The notes beneath the pieces were generated by a model. The model saw only the letters and a list, made by a program, of their open reading frames with translations. It made no database searches and was not told the origin of the DNA. Of a DNA stretch of 34,725 bases, positions 18,809-26,178 are shown piece by piece. Both the position numbers and the translations under genes were made by a program. The stretch is taken from the NCBI GenBank assembly GCA_022823365.1, contig JAJDXG010000010.1:1-34725 (forward strand), in the 5' to 3' direction. Origin of the DNA: Gemmatimonadota bacterium (lineage in GTDB: Bacteria; Gemmatimonadota; Gemmatimonadetes; Longimicrobiales; Gaopeijiaceae). Position 1 is the stretch's first letter. Every line of letters begins with the position of its first letter.

Positions 18809-18865
18809 CCGAACCGGTCAGAGGACGCGCCGTCCCCGATTGCCCGGGGGACGATCCGGGTTCGG
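18809..18865 (-). terminator. nested hairpin after FN3 lipoprotein gene
   Basis: An outer CCGAACC/GGTTCGG stem (18859-18865 with 18809-18815) encloses a perfect 7-base-pair stem CGTCCCC/GGGGACG (18831-18837 with 18847-18853, 9-base loop). It starts 2 bases after the lipoprotein stop codon and abuts the ftcD -35 box. No T-run follows, so it is a hairpin-only terminator candidate or a 3'-end stabiliser. Confidence 0.45.
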
Positions 18866-18867
18866 TG

Positions 18868-20034
18868 TCAGGTCCCGTAGCGAACGAGCGCTGCGGGCCC
18901 GCGGCGCTCCAGGCCCACATTGCCGGGCTGAAGCTGATGGGCCCAGTCGAAGACCATCACCGCGCCATCGTCCAGGTAGCCCTGGCTGGTGATCCGCACC
19001 GCCGCGTAGTGGTTGCCGTCGGTTCCCGAATAGCGAAGCACGTAGGTGGTCGCGGGCAGCGCCTCCACCGCCTGGGTGGTGTAGTCCCGCGCGGGCGCGA
19101 CGGTCACGTCGATGCATCCCGCGTCGCTCCCGGGTCCGCACTTGAGCTGGCTGGTCGAAAAGACCCGGTTGTGGATCTCGGCGCCCGGCCCGGGGACCAG
19201 CCACCATCCGGCATGGTCCTGTTCGAACCGGAAGTGGCGGTCGGGCGCGTCGCCGTGGACGATGGGCCCGTCCTGTTCGTTCAGCGGGAAGCGAAAGCCG
19301 GAAGACGGCGGCGCGTCGAGATAGGAGTAGATCAGCTCGCCGTGGTAGTCGGGACGGGGGGTCGCGCTCGCCATCGAGCTGCCCCCGCTCTCGTGCCCCT
19401 GATCGTCGAGGGCGGAAACGAAATAGCTGTAGGTCTCGCCGTTGCTCGCCCGCAGGTCGAGGAACCCCTCGGAGTCCGTCTCGCCCAGGAGGAAGGCCTC
19501 GCCGTCCTCGAGGTATACCCTGTAGTGGGAGAAATCCTCGGCCGCGCGCGCGTCGTCGCTCCAGGCGAGGAAGACGGATCCATCCAGCGCCGTCGCCAGG
19601 ACCGTAACCGGCACGGCGGGCGGATCCGGCATCGGCACGGCCACCTCCACCAGGTGGCTGGAAGGTGTTTCCAGCCCCGAGGCCCCCACCGCGGCCACGT
19701 AGTACTCGTAGGTCGCCCCCGCCGCGACGTTCGCGTCCCGGTATTCGCAGGCTCCTTCCGCGCAGCTGCTCACCTCGGCGATGAGAAAGTAGTCCCGGTC
19801 GGTGATGCGCCGGGAGTAGACGCGGAAGGTCTCACCGCTCCAGGCGGGCGCGAGGGTCCATGTGACGGTGACTACCCCCGCGAAATAGTGGGCATCCAGC
19901 GCGCGCGGCGCGGCGGGGGGATCTTCCAGAGTGAGCAGCACTCCATCCTCGTCGCAGGCCGTCAAGGTGCCCAGCAGCAGGAGCGCCTTCAAGCTGCGAG
20001 CGCATCGTCCAAACGCATACCCGTCACCGAACAT
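18868..20034 (-). CDS. lipoprotein with two fibronectin type III domains
   Basis: A 388-residue predicted lipoprotein: a signal peptide with lipobox LTAC (lipidated Cys27), two FN3-like beta domains (about 38-135 and 138-226) and a C-terminal region (about 230-388) that I cannot assign. The FN3 parts show the usual pattern (VVTVTWTLAP, ETFRVYSRR, ATYEYYVAAV; then FLAWSDD, HYRVYLED, TYSYFVSALDD). The C-terminal part is rich in beta-type segments and holds a possible cysteine pair (C299, C307) and HYAAVRITSQGY followed by MVFDWAHQLQPGN. ATG 20034 was chosen over an upstream start because GAGGAGG lies 6 bases before it and the signal peptide begins there. It may bind surface or periplasmic ligands; the role is unknown. 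Confidence 0.8.
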   Translation of the reverse strand: MFGDGYAFGRCARSLKALLLLGTLTACDEDGVLLTLEDPPAAPRALDAHYFAGVVTVTWTLAPAWSGETFRVYSRRITDRDYFLIAEVSSCAEGACEYRDANVAAGATYEYYVAAVGASGLETPSSHLVEVAVPMPDPPAVPVTVLATALDGSVFLAWSDDARAAEDFSHYRVYLEDGEAFLLGETDSEGFLDLRASNGETYSYFVSALDDQGHESGGSSMASATPRPDYHGELIYSYLDAPPSSGFRFPLNEQDGPIVHGDAPDRHFRFEQDHAGWWLVPGPGAEIHNRVFSTSQLKCGPGSDAGCIDVTVAPARDYTTQAVEALPATTYVLRYSGTDGNHYAAVRITSQGYLDDGAVMVFDWAHQLQPGNVGLERRGPAALVRYGT

Positions 20035-20145
20035 CGGAACCTCCTCGTGGCATCCCGGAGAGCATCGCAGGCGTCTCCTGCCCAATCAGCGCCATTGGTG
20101 TGCACGAGGTGTGCCAAACGCCGGCCTCGGGACGCGCCCGGCCAG

Positions 20146-20175
20146 CCCGGCGCCGCACCGCTCGCGGCGCCCGGG
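20146..20175 (-). terminator. strong GC hairpin after lptD
   Basis: On the minus strand GGCGCCGC pairs with GCGGCGCC over a 7-base loop, and CCC/GGG extends the stem past one bulged base. It lies about 20 bases after the lptD stop and more than 100 bases before the FN3 lipoprotein gene. It has no T-run, so it is a likely stable 3' end or weak terminator rather than a classical intrinsic one. Confidence 0.45.
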
Positions 20176-20194
20176 CCGATTCATCCACCGACTG

Positions 20195-23149
20195 CTAGCG
20201 GAACTGCCTCTCCAGGGGATCGGAGCGGTCGTACTGCTGATAGTCGAACTTCAGATCGCGATTGTCGCTCAGGGCCACCTCGAAGCGGAACGCCCAGTTG
20301 CCGGTGACCGTGCGCCTGAAATCGAAGTTGGCTTCCCAGCGATGCAATTGCCGGGTGAACGTGATCATGTGGTCGTTGAAGGACCCCAGCTCCACGTCGT
20401 AGGAAGTACGCCAGCTCGCGCGCCACAGCTCGGTAGGCTCGAACCTGACGTTGAGCTGAACCATCTGCCGGGCCAGGTCGGCTTCGCGCGGGCGCTGTAG
20501 CGAATAGGAGACGCTCGCGTCCCATCCGGCCCCACCGCCGCGCGGACGTCCCTGAGCGCTCTGTCTGCCGAAATCGCGCGAGGTGTCGCCGAAACCCGGC
20601 ACGATCTGGCTCTCGTCGAGGCCGCTGGCCGCCGAGAAGGGGTCTTCCTCTTCGAGCAGGTCGTCCTCTTCCGGTTCGGGCTCCGGGTCCGCCTCCCCGT
20701 CGCCCCCCAGCCCGATCAGCCCTCCGATCCAGCGCAGCGGAGGGGAAGCCGCGTTCAGCGAGAACGAGAGATCGAGCCCGGAGAGATGGGGAGCAAACTG
20801 CCTTCCCTCCCCTGCCTGGCCGCTCTCGTCGAACAGCAGGTGCTCCATGGAGATCTGCAGGCCGCGAAGAAAGTCCGAGCTGATGCTGTTGGAGAGCGTG
20901 GTGGTCGTGAAGCCGTCCGTGAACTGGCCGAGAGAGTCGGCGCGCACGAAGTCATAGTTGACGGCGCTGGTCTGCAGAGCCAGCAGCTGAACGATTTCCG
21001 CCCGCTCCATCCGCCGGGGTTCGCCGCTCGGATCGGGAGGGGCTTCTTCTTCCTCTTCCTCGGATTCCTCGGTTTCGCGCTTCGCCTCGAAAGTCTGGTT
21101 CAGCCGGATCCGCATCTCGTTCTTGGCGCGGAATTCCCCCCGGCCGAAGACGGCGTTCTGAACCTCCGTCTGCGTCACCGCGGGAGCATACGAATAGTCG
21201 AAGCCTGGCGAGAGCTTGTGGCGGATCGCGGAGAAGCCCCCCACGCCCGGCCAGAGCCCGTAGAGGTCGGTCTTGAGCCCGGCGCCGAAGGAGATGCGGG
21301 TGGGCGCCGACACCAGCGATCCCGCCTCCGGGATCTTGTTCGTCTGCAGCGCCCGGCCCGACATGGACAGATTGGGCGTGAAGGTCGTCGTTCCGATGAG
21401 GCGCTGCTGGTAGCTGAGGGTCTGGGACCAGGTGAGGTCGGTGCTGCTCAGGTCCACGCGCTCCGGGAACGCGCTGTCGGCCGCGGGCGCGACCACGCTG
21501 CCGAACCAGGCTTCGAGCCGGTCGGCCGCCGCCAGGCCGGCGGCGGGCGCGAAGACCTCCAGCCCGTCCCTGGTCACCGCCTCGTTGAAGCTCAGGCTGT
21601 GCGACAGGGAGAGCGCGCCCAGGCTCAGGCTGGACGACAGGCCTCCGCGCGTGTTCTGCTTGTCCGCCAGGCTCTCCTTGAAGTCGCCCGGCGGCTGATC
21701 CAGCCGGTCCTCGATGCTGCGCGTGTAGTTCCCGCTTCCGGTCCAGATGACGTTGTTGTACCAGCTCGCCCGCGACGACGGGGCGGAGAAGAAGGTGATG
21801 GGCGAGAGCGAAAGGTTGGCCGAGGGAAGCGTGAGCGACACCCGGTCGTCGGAGAGGAACTGGCGCCGGTTGGCGCTCATGGAGACGTTGCCCCAGTCGA
21901 AGCGCCGGTTGATCCCGCCCTGCGAGTCGATCGATTGCGTGACCTCGCGCGGGTCGAAGGAATTCTGGCGCACGAAGTCGGTGGAGGAGGCGTAGCTTGA
22001 CCGGATCTCGAAGCGCGTACGCTCGTCGAGCTCCCAGTTGTGGGAGGTGCTGAAGGCGAGCGTCGTACTCCCGTCCTCCCGCCAGAAGTTGCGGAAGTTG
22101 ACGTTGCCACGCAGAAACTGGCGCAGCCAGTTGTAGTTCAGCGTCCCGGTCACGCCAACGTAGTTGTCGGCCCACCAGTCCATCGCCACCGACGCGTCCG
22201 CGTAGTCGTTGATGGCCCAGTAGAAGCCCAGATTGGAGACGCGGCGACTGTAGCCCGCCGAGCTGCGCACGATGTCGTTCACGCTGAAACGCGGCGTCAG
22301 GATGCCGCTGGCGCGTCCGCGCTCGATGCTCTGGAACATGAAGGGGAACCAGAAGACGGGGACATCGGCGAAGTAGAGCTTCACCGACCTCGCCACCAGC
22401 ATGTTGCCCGCCACGATCTTGATCTCGCTGGTGTCGAAGTGGTAGTGCGGATGCTCCAGGTCGCAGGAGGTGAAACCGACGTGTGCCCCGTGGACGATCT
22501 CGGGCGTAACCGAGGGCAGGTCGCCGAACACGTTCCAGGGACTGCCGCCTTCGGCAAACCGGGTGCGCGCGCTGTAGGCCGTGCCGCGCCGGCTGTCGAG
22601 GCTGTAGATCATCGAGGTGCTGTTGAGCGGCTCGCCCTCGCGCCCGGTGAACACCGAGGCCCCCTCGGTCCAGATCAGGTTCGTGGAGTCGTCCATGGTG
22701 ATGGACGAATCGGCCTCCAGCTGCATGCGCTCGGCGCCTTCCCGGAAGAATCGCGCACGCGCGTCCGTGCTGCCGTAGAGGATCACCTCGCCACTCGACC
22801 CGAACTCGAGCCCGGTGCCCTCGTACTGGCTGGCCTGGTATCCCGGCAGCGAGAGCAGGGCGTTCAGCACGGAGTCCGGGCCCGGGTTCACCGGCCGGGG
22901 AGCTCGTACCGTCGAGTCGGGCAGCTCCCGCAGCGAGTCCGGCAGCGGCGGGGCGGCCAGGCGTTGGAGCACCTGGAGAATCTGTACCCGAGCGGAGTCA
23001 ACGACAACGGTCGTGTCCGGCGGCCCCGGTGGAGGAATCGAGTCCTGGGCCTGCTGGCCGTGCCCCGGGATGGGCAGGCCCGCCACGACCAGCGGCAGGA
23101 GCAGGGCGGTTGGGAGGCGCGCCCGCCGGCGGCGCGGATCCGGGGCCAT
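20195..23149 (-). CDS. lptD: LPS-assembly outer-membrane protein LptD
   Basis: LptD is the outer-membrane barrel that, with LptE, places LPS in the outer leaflet. The 984-residue protein has a signal peptide (about 1-31), a proline/serine-rich stretch and an OstA/jellyroll-like region (about 105-220). The family segment follows: FTSCDLEHPHYHF, then ADVPVFWFPFMFQSIERGRASGILTPRF. A long barrel with alternating strands and many Asn, Ser, Tyr and Trp residues follows. I find only one cysteine in the whole protein, so the two disulfides of E. coli LptD cannot form. Two very acidic insertions lie near residues 690-705 and 815-835. The ATG is 2 bases after the tatC stop. LptE is not recognised here. 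Confidence 0.9.
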   Translation of the reverse strand: MAPDPRRRRARLPTALLLPLVVAGLPIPGHGQQAQDSIPPPGPPDTTVVVDSARVQILQVLQRLAAPPLPDSLRELPDSTVRAPRPVNPGPDSVLNALLSLPGYQASQYEGTGLEFGSSGEVILYGSTDARARFFREGAERMQLEADSSITMDDSTNLIWTEGASVFTGREGEPLNSTSMIYSLDSRRGTAYSARTRFAEGGSPWNVFGDLPSVTPEIVHGAHVGFTSCDLEHPHYHFDTSEIKIVAGNMLVARSVKLYFADVPVFWFPFMFQSIERGRASGILTPRFSVNDIVRSSAGYSRRVSNLGFYWAINDYADASVAMDWWADNYVGVTGTLNYNWLRQFLRGNVNFRNFWREDGSTTLAFSTSHNWELDERTRFEIRSSYASSTDFVRQNSFDPREVTQSIDSQGGINRRFDWGNVSMSANRRQFLSDDRVSLTLPSANLSLSPITFFSAPSSRASWYNNVIWTGSGNYTRSIEDRLDQPPGDFKESLADKQNTRGGLSSSLSLGALSLSHSLSFNEAVTRDGLEVFAPAAGLAAADRLEAWFGSVVAPAADSAFPERVDLSSTDLTWSQTLSYQQRLIGTTTFTPNLSMSGRALQTNKIPEAGSLVSAPTRISFGAGLKTDLYGLWPGVGGFSAIRHKLSPGFDYSYAPAVTQTEVQNAVFGRGEFRAKNEMRIRLNQTFEAKRETEESEEEEEEAPPDPSGEPRRMERAEIVQLLALQTSAVNYDFVRADSLGQFTDGFTTTTLSNSISSDFLRGLQISMEHLLFDESGQAGEGRQFAPHLSGLDLSFSLNAASPPLRWIGGLIGLGGDGEADPEPEPEEDDLLEEEDPFSAASGLDESQIVPGFGDTSRDFGRQSAQGRPRGGGAGWDASVSYSLQRPREADLARQMVQLNVRFEPTELWRASWRTSYDVELGSFNDHMITFTRQLHRWEANFDFRRTVTGNWAFRFEVALSDNRDLKFDYQQYDRSDPLERQFR

Positions 23150-23151
23150 GC

Positions 23152-23952
23152 CTACCCCGCCTGAACGGAGTCCGGCGGCGGATCGGCCGCGGCGGCGACG
23201 CGCTCCTCGCGCTTCCGGTAGATCATGACCGAAAGCATGATCGAGAACTCGTAGAGGATGATCAGCGGCACCATCATGAGCAGCGTCACCATGATGACGT
23301 CACCCGGGGAGATGAGCGCCGCGACGATCGTGATGAGGAGGATCGCGTGCCTGCGCTTGGCGCGCAGGAACTTCGGCGTCACAAGGCCCAGTACGCTCAG
23401 AATCATGACGACCACCGGCAATTCGAAGATGATGCCGAACGCCACCAGCAACTGAATCGTGAATCCGAAGTAGTCCTGGGCGGTCCACTGCGGGCTCATG
23501 ATTTCCGTCTGGAACCCGACCAGGAACTCCAGGGTGATCGGCAGCGCGATGTAGTACGCCATCAGCACGCCGAGAATGAACAGAACCAGTCCCATGTAGA
23601 GCGAGGGCACGATGACCCGCTTCTCGGACTTCTTGAGCGCCGGCGCCAGAAACGACCAGATGTGATAGACGATGATGGGGAACACCAGGAGGAACCCGAT
23701 CAGGATCCCGTACTTGAGCGTGATGAAGAACGCGTCGGTGGGCTTCAGGTTGATGAGCGTCTGATCCTCGCCGAACAGCGCCCGGTACGGACTGAAAAGC
23801 ACCTGGAGCATGTCCCCGTAGTGCACCAGCAGGAACCCCGCCACCGCCCCGATCGCCAGCGCCAGCAGGCTCCACAGGATGCGCCAGCGAAGCTCTTCGA
23901 GGTGGTCGAGAAAGGGCATCTCTCCGGCTGGGTTCGGGGTTTTGCTGGGCAT
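23152..23952 (-). CDS. tatC: Sec-independent translocase subunit TatC
   Basis: TatC is the inner-membrane receptor for twin-arginine signal peptides. From ATG at 23952 the protein has 266 residues with six hydrophobic segments. It holds the family's N-terminal signature MPFLDHLEELRWRIL, the FFITLKYGILIGFLLVFPII region, SFLAPALKKSEKR in the first long loop, FGIIFELPVVVMIL and the late LISPGDVIMVTLLMMVP. The frame is open to 24030, but the extra 26 residues are basic and not family-like. GGAG lies about 11 bases before the chosen ATG. It follows nrdR by 111 bases and runs directly into lptD. tatA lies elsewhere, after the DUF4321 gene. Confidence 0.95.
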   Translation of the reverse strand: MPSKTPNPAGEMPFLDHLEELRWRILWSLLALAIGAVAGFLLVHYGDMLQVLFSPYRALFGEDQTLINLKPTDAFFITLKYGILIGFLLVFPIIVYHIWSFLAPALKKSEKRVIVPSLYMGLVLFILGVLMAYYIALPITLEFLVGFQTEIMSPQWTAQDYFGFTIQLLVAFGIIFELPVVVMILSVLGLVTPKFLRAKRRHAILLITIVAALISPGDVIMVTLLMMVPLIILYEFSIMLSVMIYRKREERVAAAADPPPDSVQAG

Positions 23953-24063
23953 CCGATGCGACTCCGCGGGTTTACGGCCCGACCGATGATCGCGAAAGAT
24001 AATGCCTCGGCGGGGGGGGAATACCGCCACCCGCAGCGCTTCCGCCGACGCTCCGCTCGCGCG

Positions 24064-24561
24064 TCAGATCGGAAGCTCGACCTGGTCCCTGGCGCGAAGG
24101 CTGCGTTCCCGCCGGAGGTTCAGGTCCGCGATCATCTCTTGGAACTCTTGGATATCCTGGAAGTTCCTGTACACGGACGCGAAGCGGACGTAGGCAACCC
24201 GATCCAGCGGCTTGAGCGCTTCCATCACCATCTCGCCGATGCGCGAACTCCGGACCTCGCCACCCCCTTCCACGGTGAGCGTGTACTGGATGTTGCCGGC
24301 GATGGCGTCGATGGTGGACGGGGAGACGGGGCGCTTGGCACACGCCACCTGAATGCTGCGCACGAGTTTCGCGCGTTCGAAGTCCTCGGTGTCGCCGCGG
24401 CTCTTGAGCACCCGGAGGGGCCGCTCCTGGATGTACTCGTAGGTGGTGAAGCGGCCCCGGCACTCCTTGCACTCGCGGCGGCGGCGCACAGCCTGCCCCT
24501 GCCCGGTCGAGCGCGTATCAACGACGTGATTGTCGGGGCAGCCACAGTGAGGACACCGCAT
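24064..24561 (-). CDS. nrdR: transcriptional repressor NrdR
   Basis: NrdR represses ribonucleotide reductase genes in response to ATP/dATP levels. The 165-residue protein has the N-terminal zinc ribbon (Cys3, Cys6, Cys31, Cys34, with the RRRRECKECRGRFTTYE segment) and then the ATP-cone (about 48-138). The end of the cone has the usual VAYVRFASVYRNFQDIQEF. A GGGAGGT site precedes the ATG. A 6-base-pair hairpin (24586-24602) lies in the 97-base gap after cpoB. Its target nrd genes and any NrdR boxes are not in this window. Confidence 0.96.
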   Translation of the reverse strand: MRCPHCGCPDNHVVDTRSTGQGQAVRRRRECKECRGRFTTYEYIQERPLRVLKSRGDTEDFERAKLVRSIQVACAKRPVSPSTIDAIAGNIQYTLTVEGGGEVRSSRIGEMVMEALKPLDRVAYVRFASVYRNFQDIQEFQEMIADLNLRRERSLRARDQVELPI

Positions 24562-24658
24562 CCCGCACCTCCCGCAGGGACATCGCCGGCGGGCAGCGCC
24601 GGTTGACCCGACAGCCTGAGTGCGGCCGCCCGGTGACCGCCCCGTTCCCGGACCCGGC

Positions 24659-25432
24659 CTAGGGGATTTCCTGAAGTTTCTGCTGCGCGAGTTCCGCGAC
24701 GTCGGAGTCGGGGAACCCGCCGATCACCCGTTCAAGCAGATTGCGCGCCTCGTCGGTGTTTCCGAGTTCGTCGTGGAGAAGCGCGGCACGATAGAGCGCC
24801 TCCGGAACCCGCGGGGAGTCCGGGTACATCATGGGAACGCGCATGAACCCTTCGATCGCGTCCTCGAGGCGTTCCTCCTGCAGGTCGAGGTCGGAAAGGA
24901 AGAAGGTCGCGTCCCCGGCGAGTTCGTGATTCGGATAGGTGGCGAGGAACCCGTCGAAAGCGCGCCGGGCGGTGACGTTCGAGCCTCGGTTGTACATGCG
25001 CAGGGCCGCCTCGAAATGGGCTTCGGGCCCCTCGACCTCCTCGATCGGAAGCCCGACATCGGCCGAGTCCGCAACCACGACCGGCGCCCGCTGCATCATC
25101 TCCACCTGATCGCGCAGGGAAGCCAGGGCGCGCTGGTTCTGGCCTTCGACCTCGACGAGGATCAGAACCTGCTGGAGCAGCTCATCCAGCCGCTGAAGCA
25201 CCTCGCGGCGCAACTCCAGGTAGAGACCGGTCTGGCCGGAGAGGGTGTCCTGGCTGGCGCGAACCAGCGCCTCGAAGTCGGCCAGCTCCCTCGCCTGGCG
25301 CGTGGCGACCGAGCTGACCTCCTCCTGAAGAACGCGGATGTCTCCCTTGGTGGCGCAACCCGCGCCCGCCAGCGCCCCGATCAGGGCGATCGGGAGGACC
25401 TGTCGCGGCACGGCGTTCCTGTACGGACGCAC
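24659..25432 (-). CDS. cpoB: Tol-Pal system lipoprotein CpoB/YbgF
   Basis: CpoB tunes peptidoglycan synthesis during outer-membrane constriction with the Tol-Pal machine. The 257-residue protein has a signal peptide ending in lipobox GAGC (Cys26). A coiled-coil-prone helical stretch (about 30-115) and a C-terminal TPR block of about 120 residues follow (HFEAALRMYNRGSNVTARRAF, GFMRVPMMYPDSPRVPEALYRA, LLERVIGGFPDSDVAELA). E. coli CpoB is a soluble periplasmic protein, so the lipobox here points to a membrane-anchored form. The start is GTG with only a weak binding site, 32 bases after pal. Its position as the last tol-pal gene matches the usual order. Confidence 0.9.
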   Translation of the reverse strand: MRPYRNAVPRQVLPIALIGALAGAGCATKGDIRVLQEEVSSVATRQARELADFEALVRASQDTLSGQTGLYLELRREVLQRLDELLQQVLILVEVEGQNQRALASLRDQVEMMQRAPVVVADSADVGLPIEEVEGPEAHFEAALRMYNRGSNVTARRAFDGFLATYPNHELAGDATFFLSDLDLQEERLEDAIEGFMRVPMMYPDSPRVPEALYRAALLHDELGNTDEARNLLERVIGGFPDSDVAELAQQKLQEIP

Positions 25433-25464
25433 TTGCCCGGCTCGGCCGATCCCGGATGGGGCGG

Positions 25465-26049
25465 CTACTGGCCGCCGCCCGGAACCTGGATCTGATTGCC
25501 TCCAGCCGTGATCACGAACTCGTCGCGCCGGTTCTGGGCCCAGGACTGCTCGTTGCTGCCCATCTCGCGGGGCTGTTCCTCGCCATAGGAACGTACGTCG
25601 AAGCGGGACTCGGGGAGCCCGGCGTTGACGAAGAACTGGCGCACGGCTTCCGCGCGCCGGCTGCCCAGCGCCAGGTTGTACTCCGAGGATCCGCGCTCGT
25701 CCGCGTGTCCCTCGATGCGAAGCTGCACTGCGGGGCTGGCGCGCAATACATCGACCTTGCGCTGGAGCACGCCCTCGGCGTCGCTGCGAATCTCCGCCAT
25801 GTCGAAGTCGAAGAAGACCATCGCCGTCAGCGCCTCGCGGGCAGCCTCAAGCGCGGCAGCACGACGTGCCTCCTCTTCAGCCGCCCTGCGGGCCGCTTCT
25901 TCCGCCGCTCTGCGGGCCGCGTCGATTGAATCCTGGTTCGGACCTTCCTCAACGGGGGGCGGAGGGGGAGGGGGAAGTTCCTCCTGTCCGCACGAGGCGA
26001 CGAACAGTCCGGCCGCGACGACGGAAATAATGAGACCGCGGTGCAACAT
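25465..26049 (-). CDS. pal: peptidoglycan-associated lipoprotein Pal
   Basis: Pal is the outer-membrane lipoprotein that grips peptidoglycan and TolB. The 194-residue protein has lipobox VASC (Cys20), a run of eight prolines interrupted by none (about 26-32 onward), an alanine/arginine/glutamate helix built of near-repeats of ARRAAEE (about 45-72) and an OmpA-like domain (about 78-180). The peptidoglycan-binding core reads IEGHADERGSSEYNLALGSRRAEAV (112-136). A short glycine-rich tail follows. GAGGAG lies 5 bases before the ATG. A 129-base gap after tolB contains AT-rich sequence (TACGTATATG), but I do not find a convincing -35 box at the right distance. Confidence 0.95.
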   Translation of the reverse strand: MLHRGLIISVVAAGLFVASCGQEELPPPPPPPVEEGPNQDSIDAARRAAEEAARRAAEEEARRAAALEAAREALTAMVFFDFDMAEIRSDAEGVLQRKVDVLRASPAVQLRIEGHADERGSSEYNLALGSRRAEAVRQFFVNAGLPESRFDVRSYGEEQPREMGSNEQSWAQNRRDEFVITAGGNQIQVPGGGQ

Positions 26050-26178
26050 CGCTACTCCTCGAATATGGGTGTCGGTTGTCCGGTATCAGGCGTGCGCACG
26101 AATCAGCCATATACGTAAGAAATCGGACGCCCAAGCGCAACATCTTGTGGTGCTGCACGGTGCATCGGGATCGCCGGC

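Noticed and set aside
24012..24019. An eight-G run between nrdR and tatC as a possible phase-variation tract
   Set aside because: It is in non-coding sequence with no promoter elements placed around it, and one such run is unremarkable in GC-rich DNA.
26050..26178. A promoter for pal in the AT-rich part of the tolB-pal gap
   Set aside because: TATATG is present, but the nearest -35-like TTGGGC is only 15 bases away and a weak match; pal can be read with tolB.
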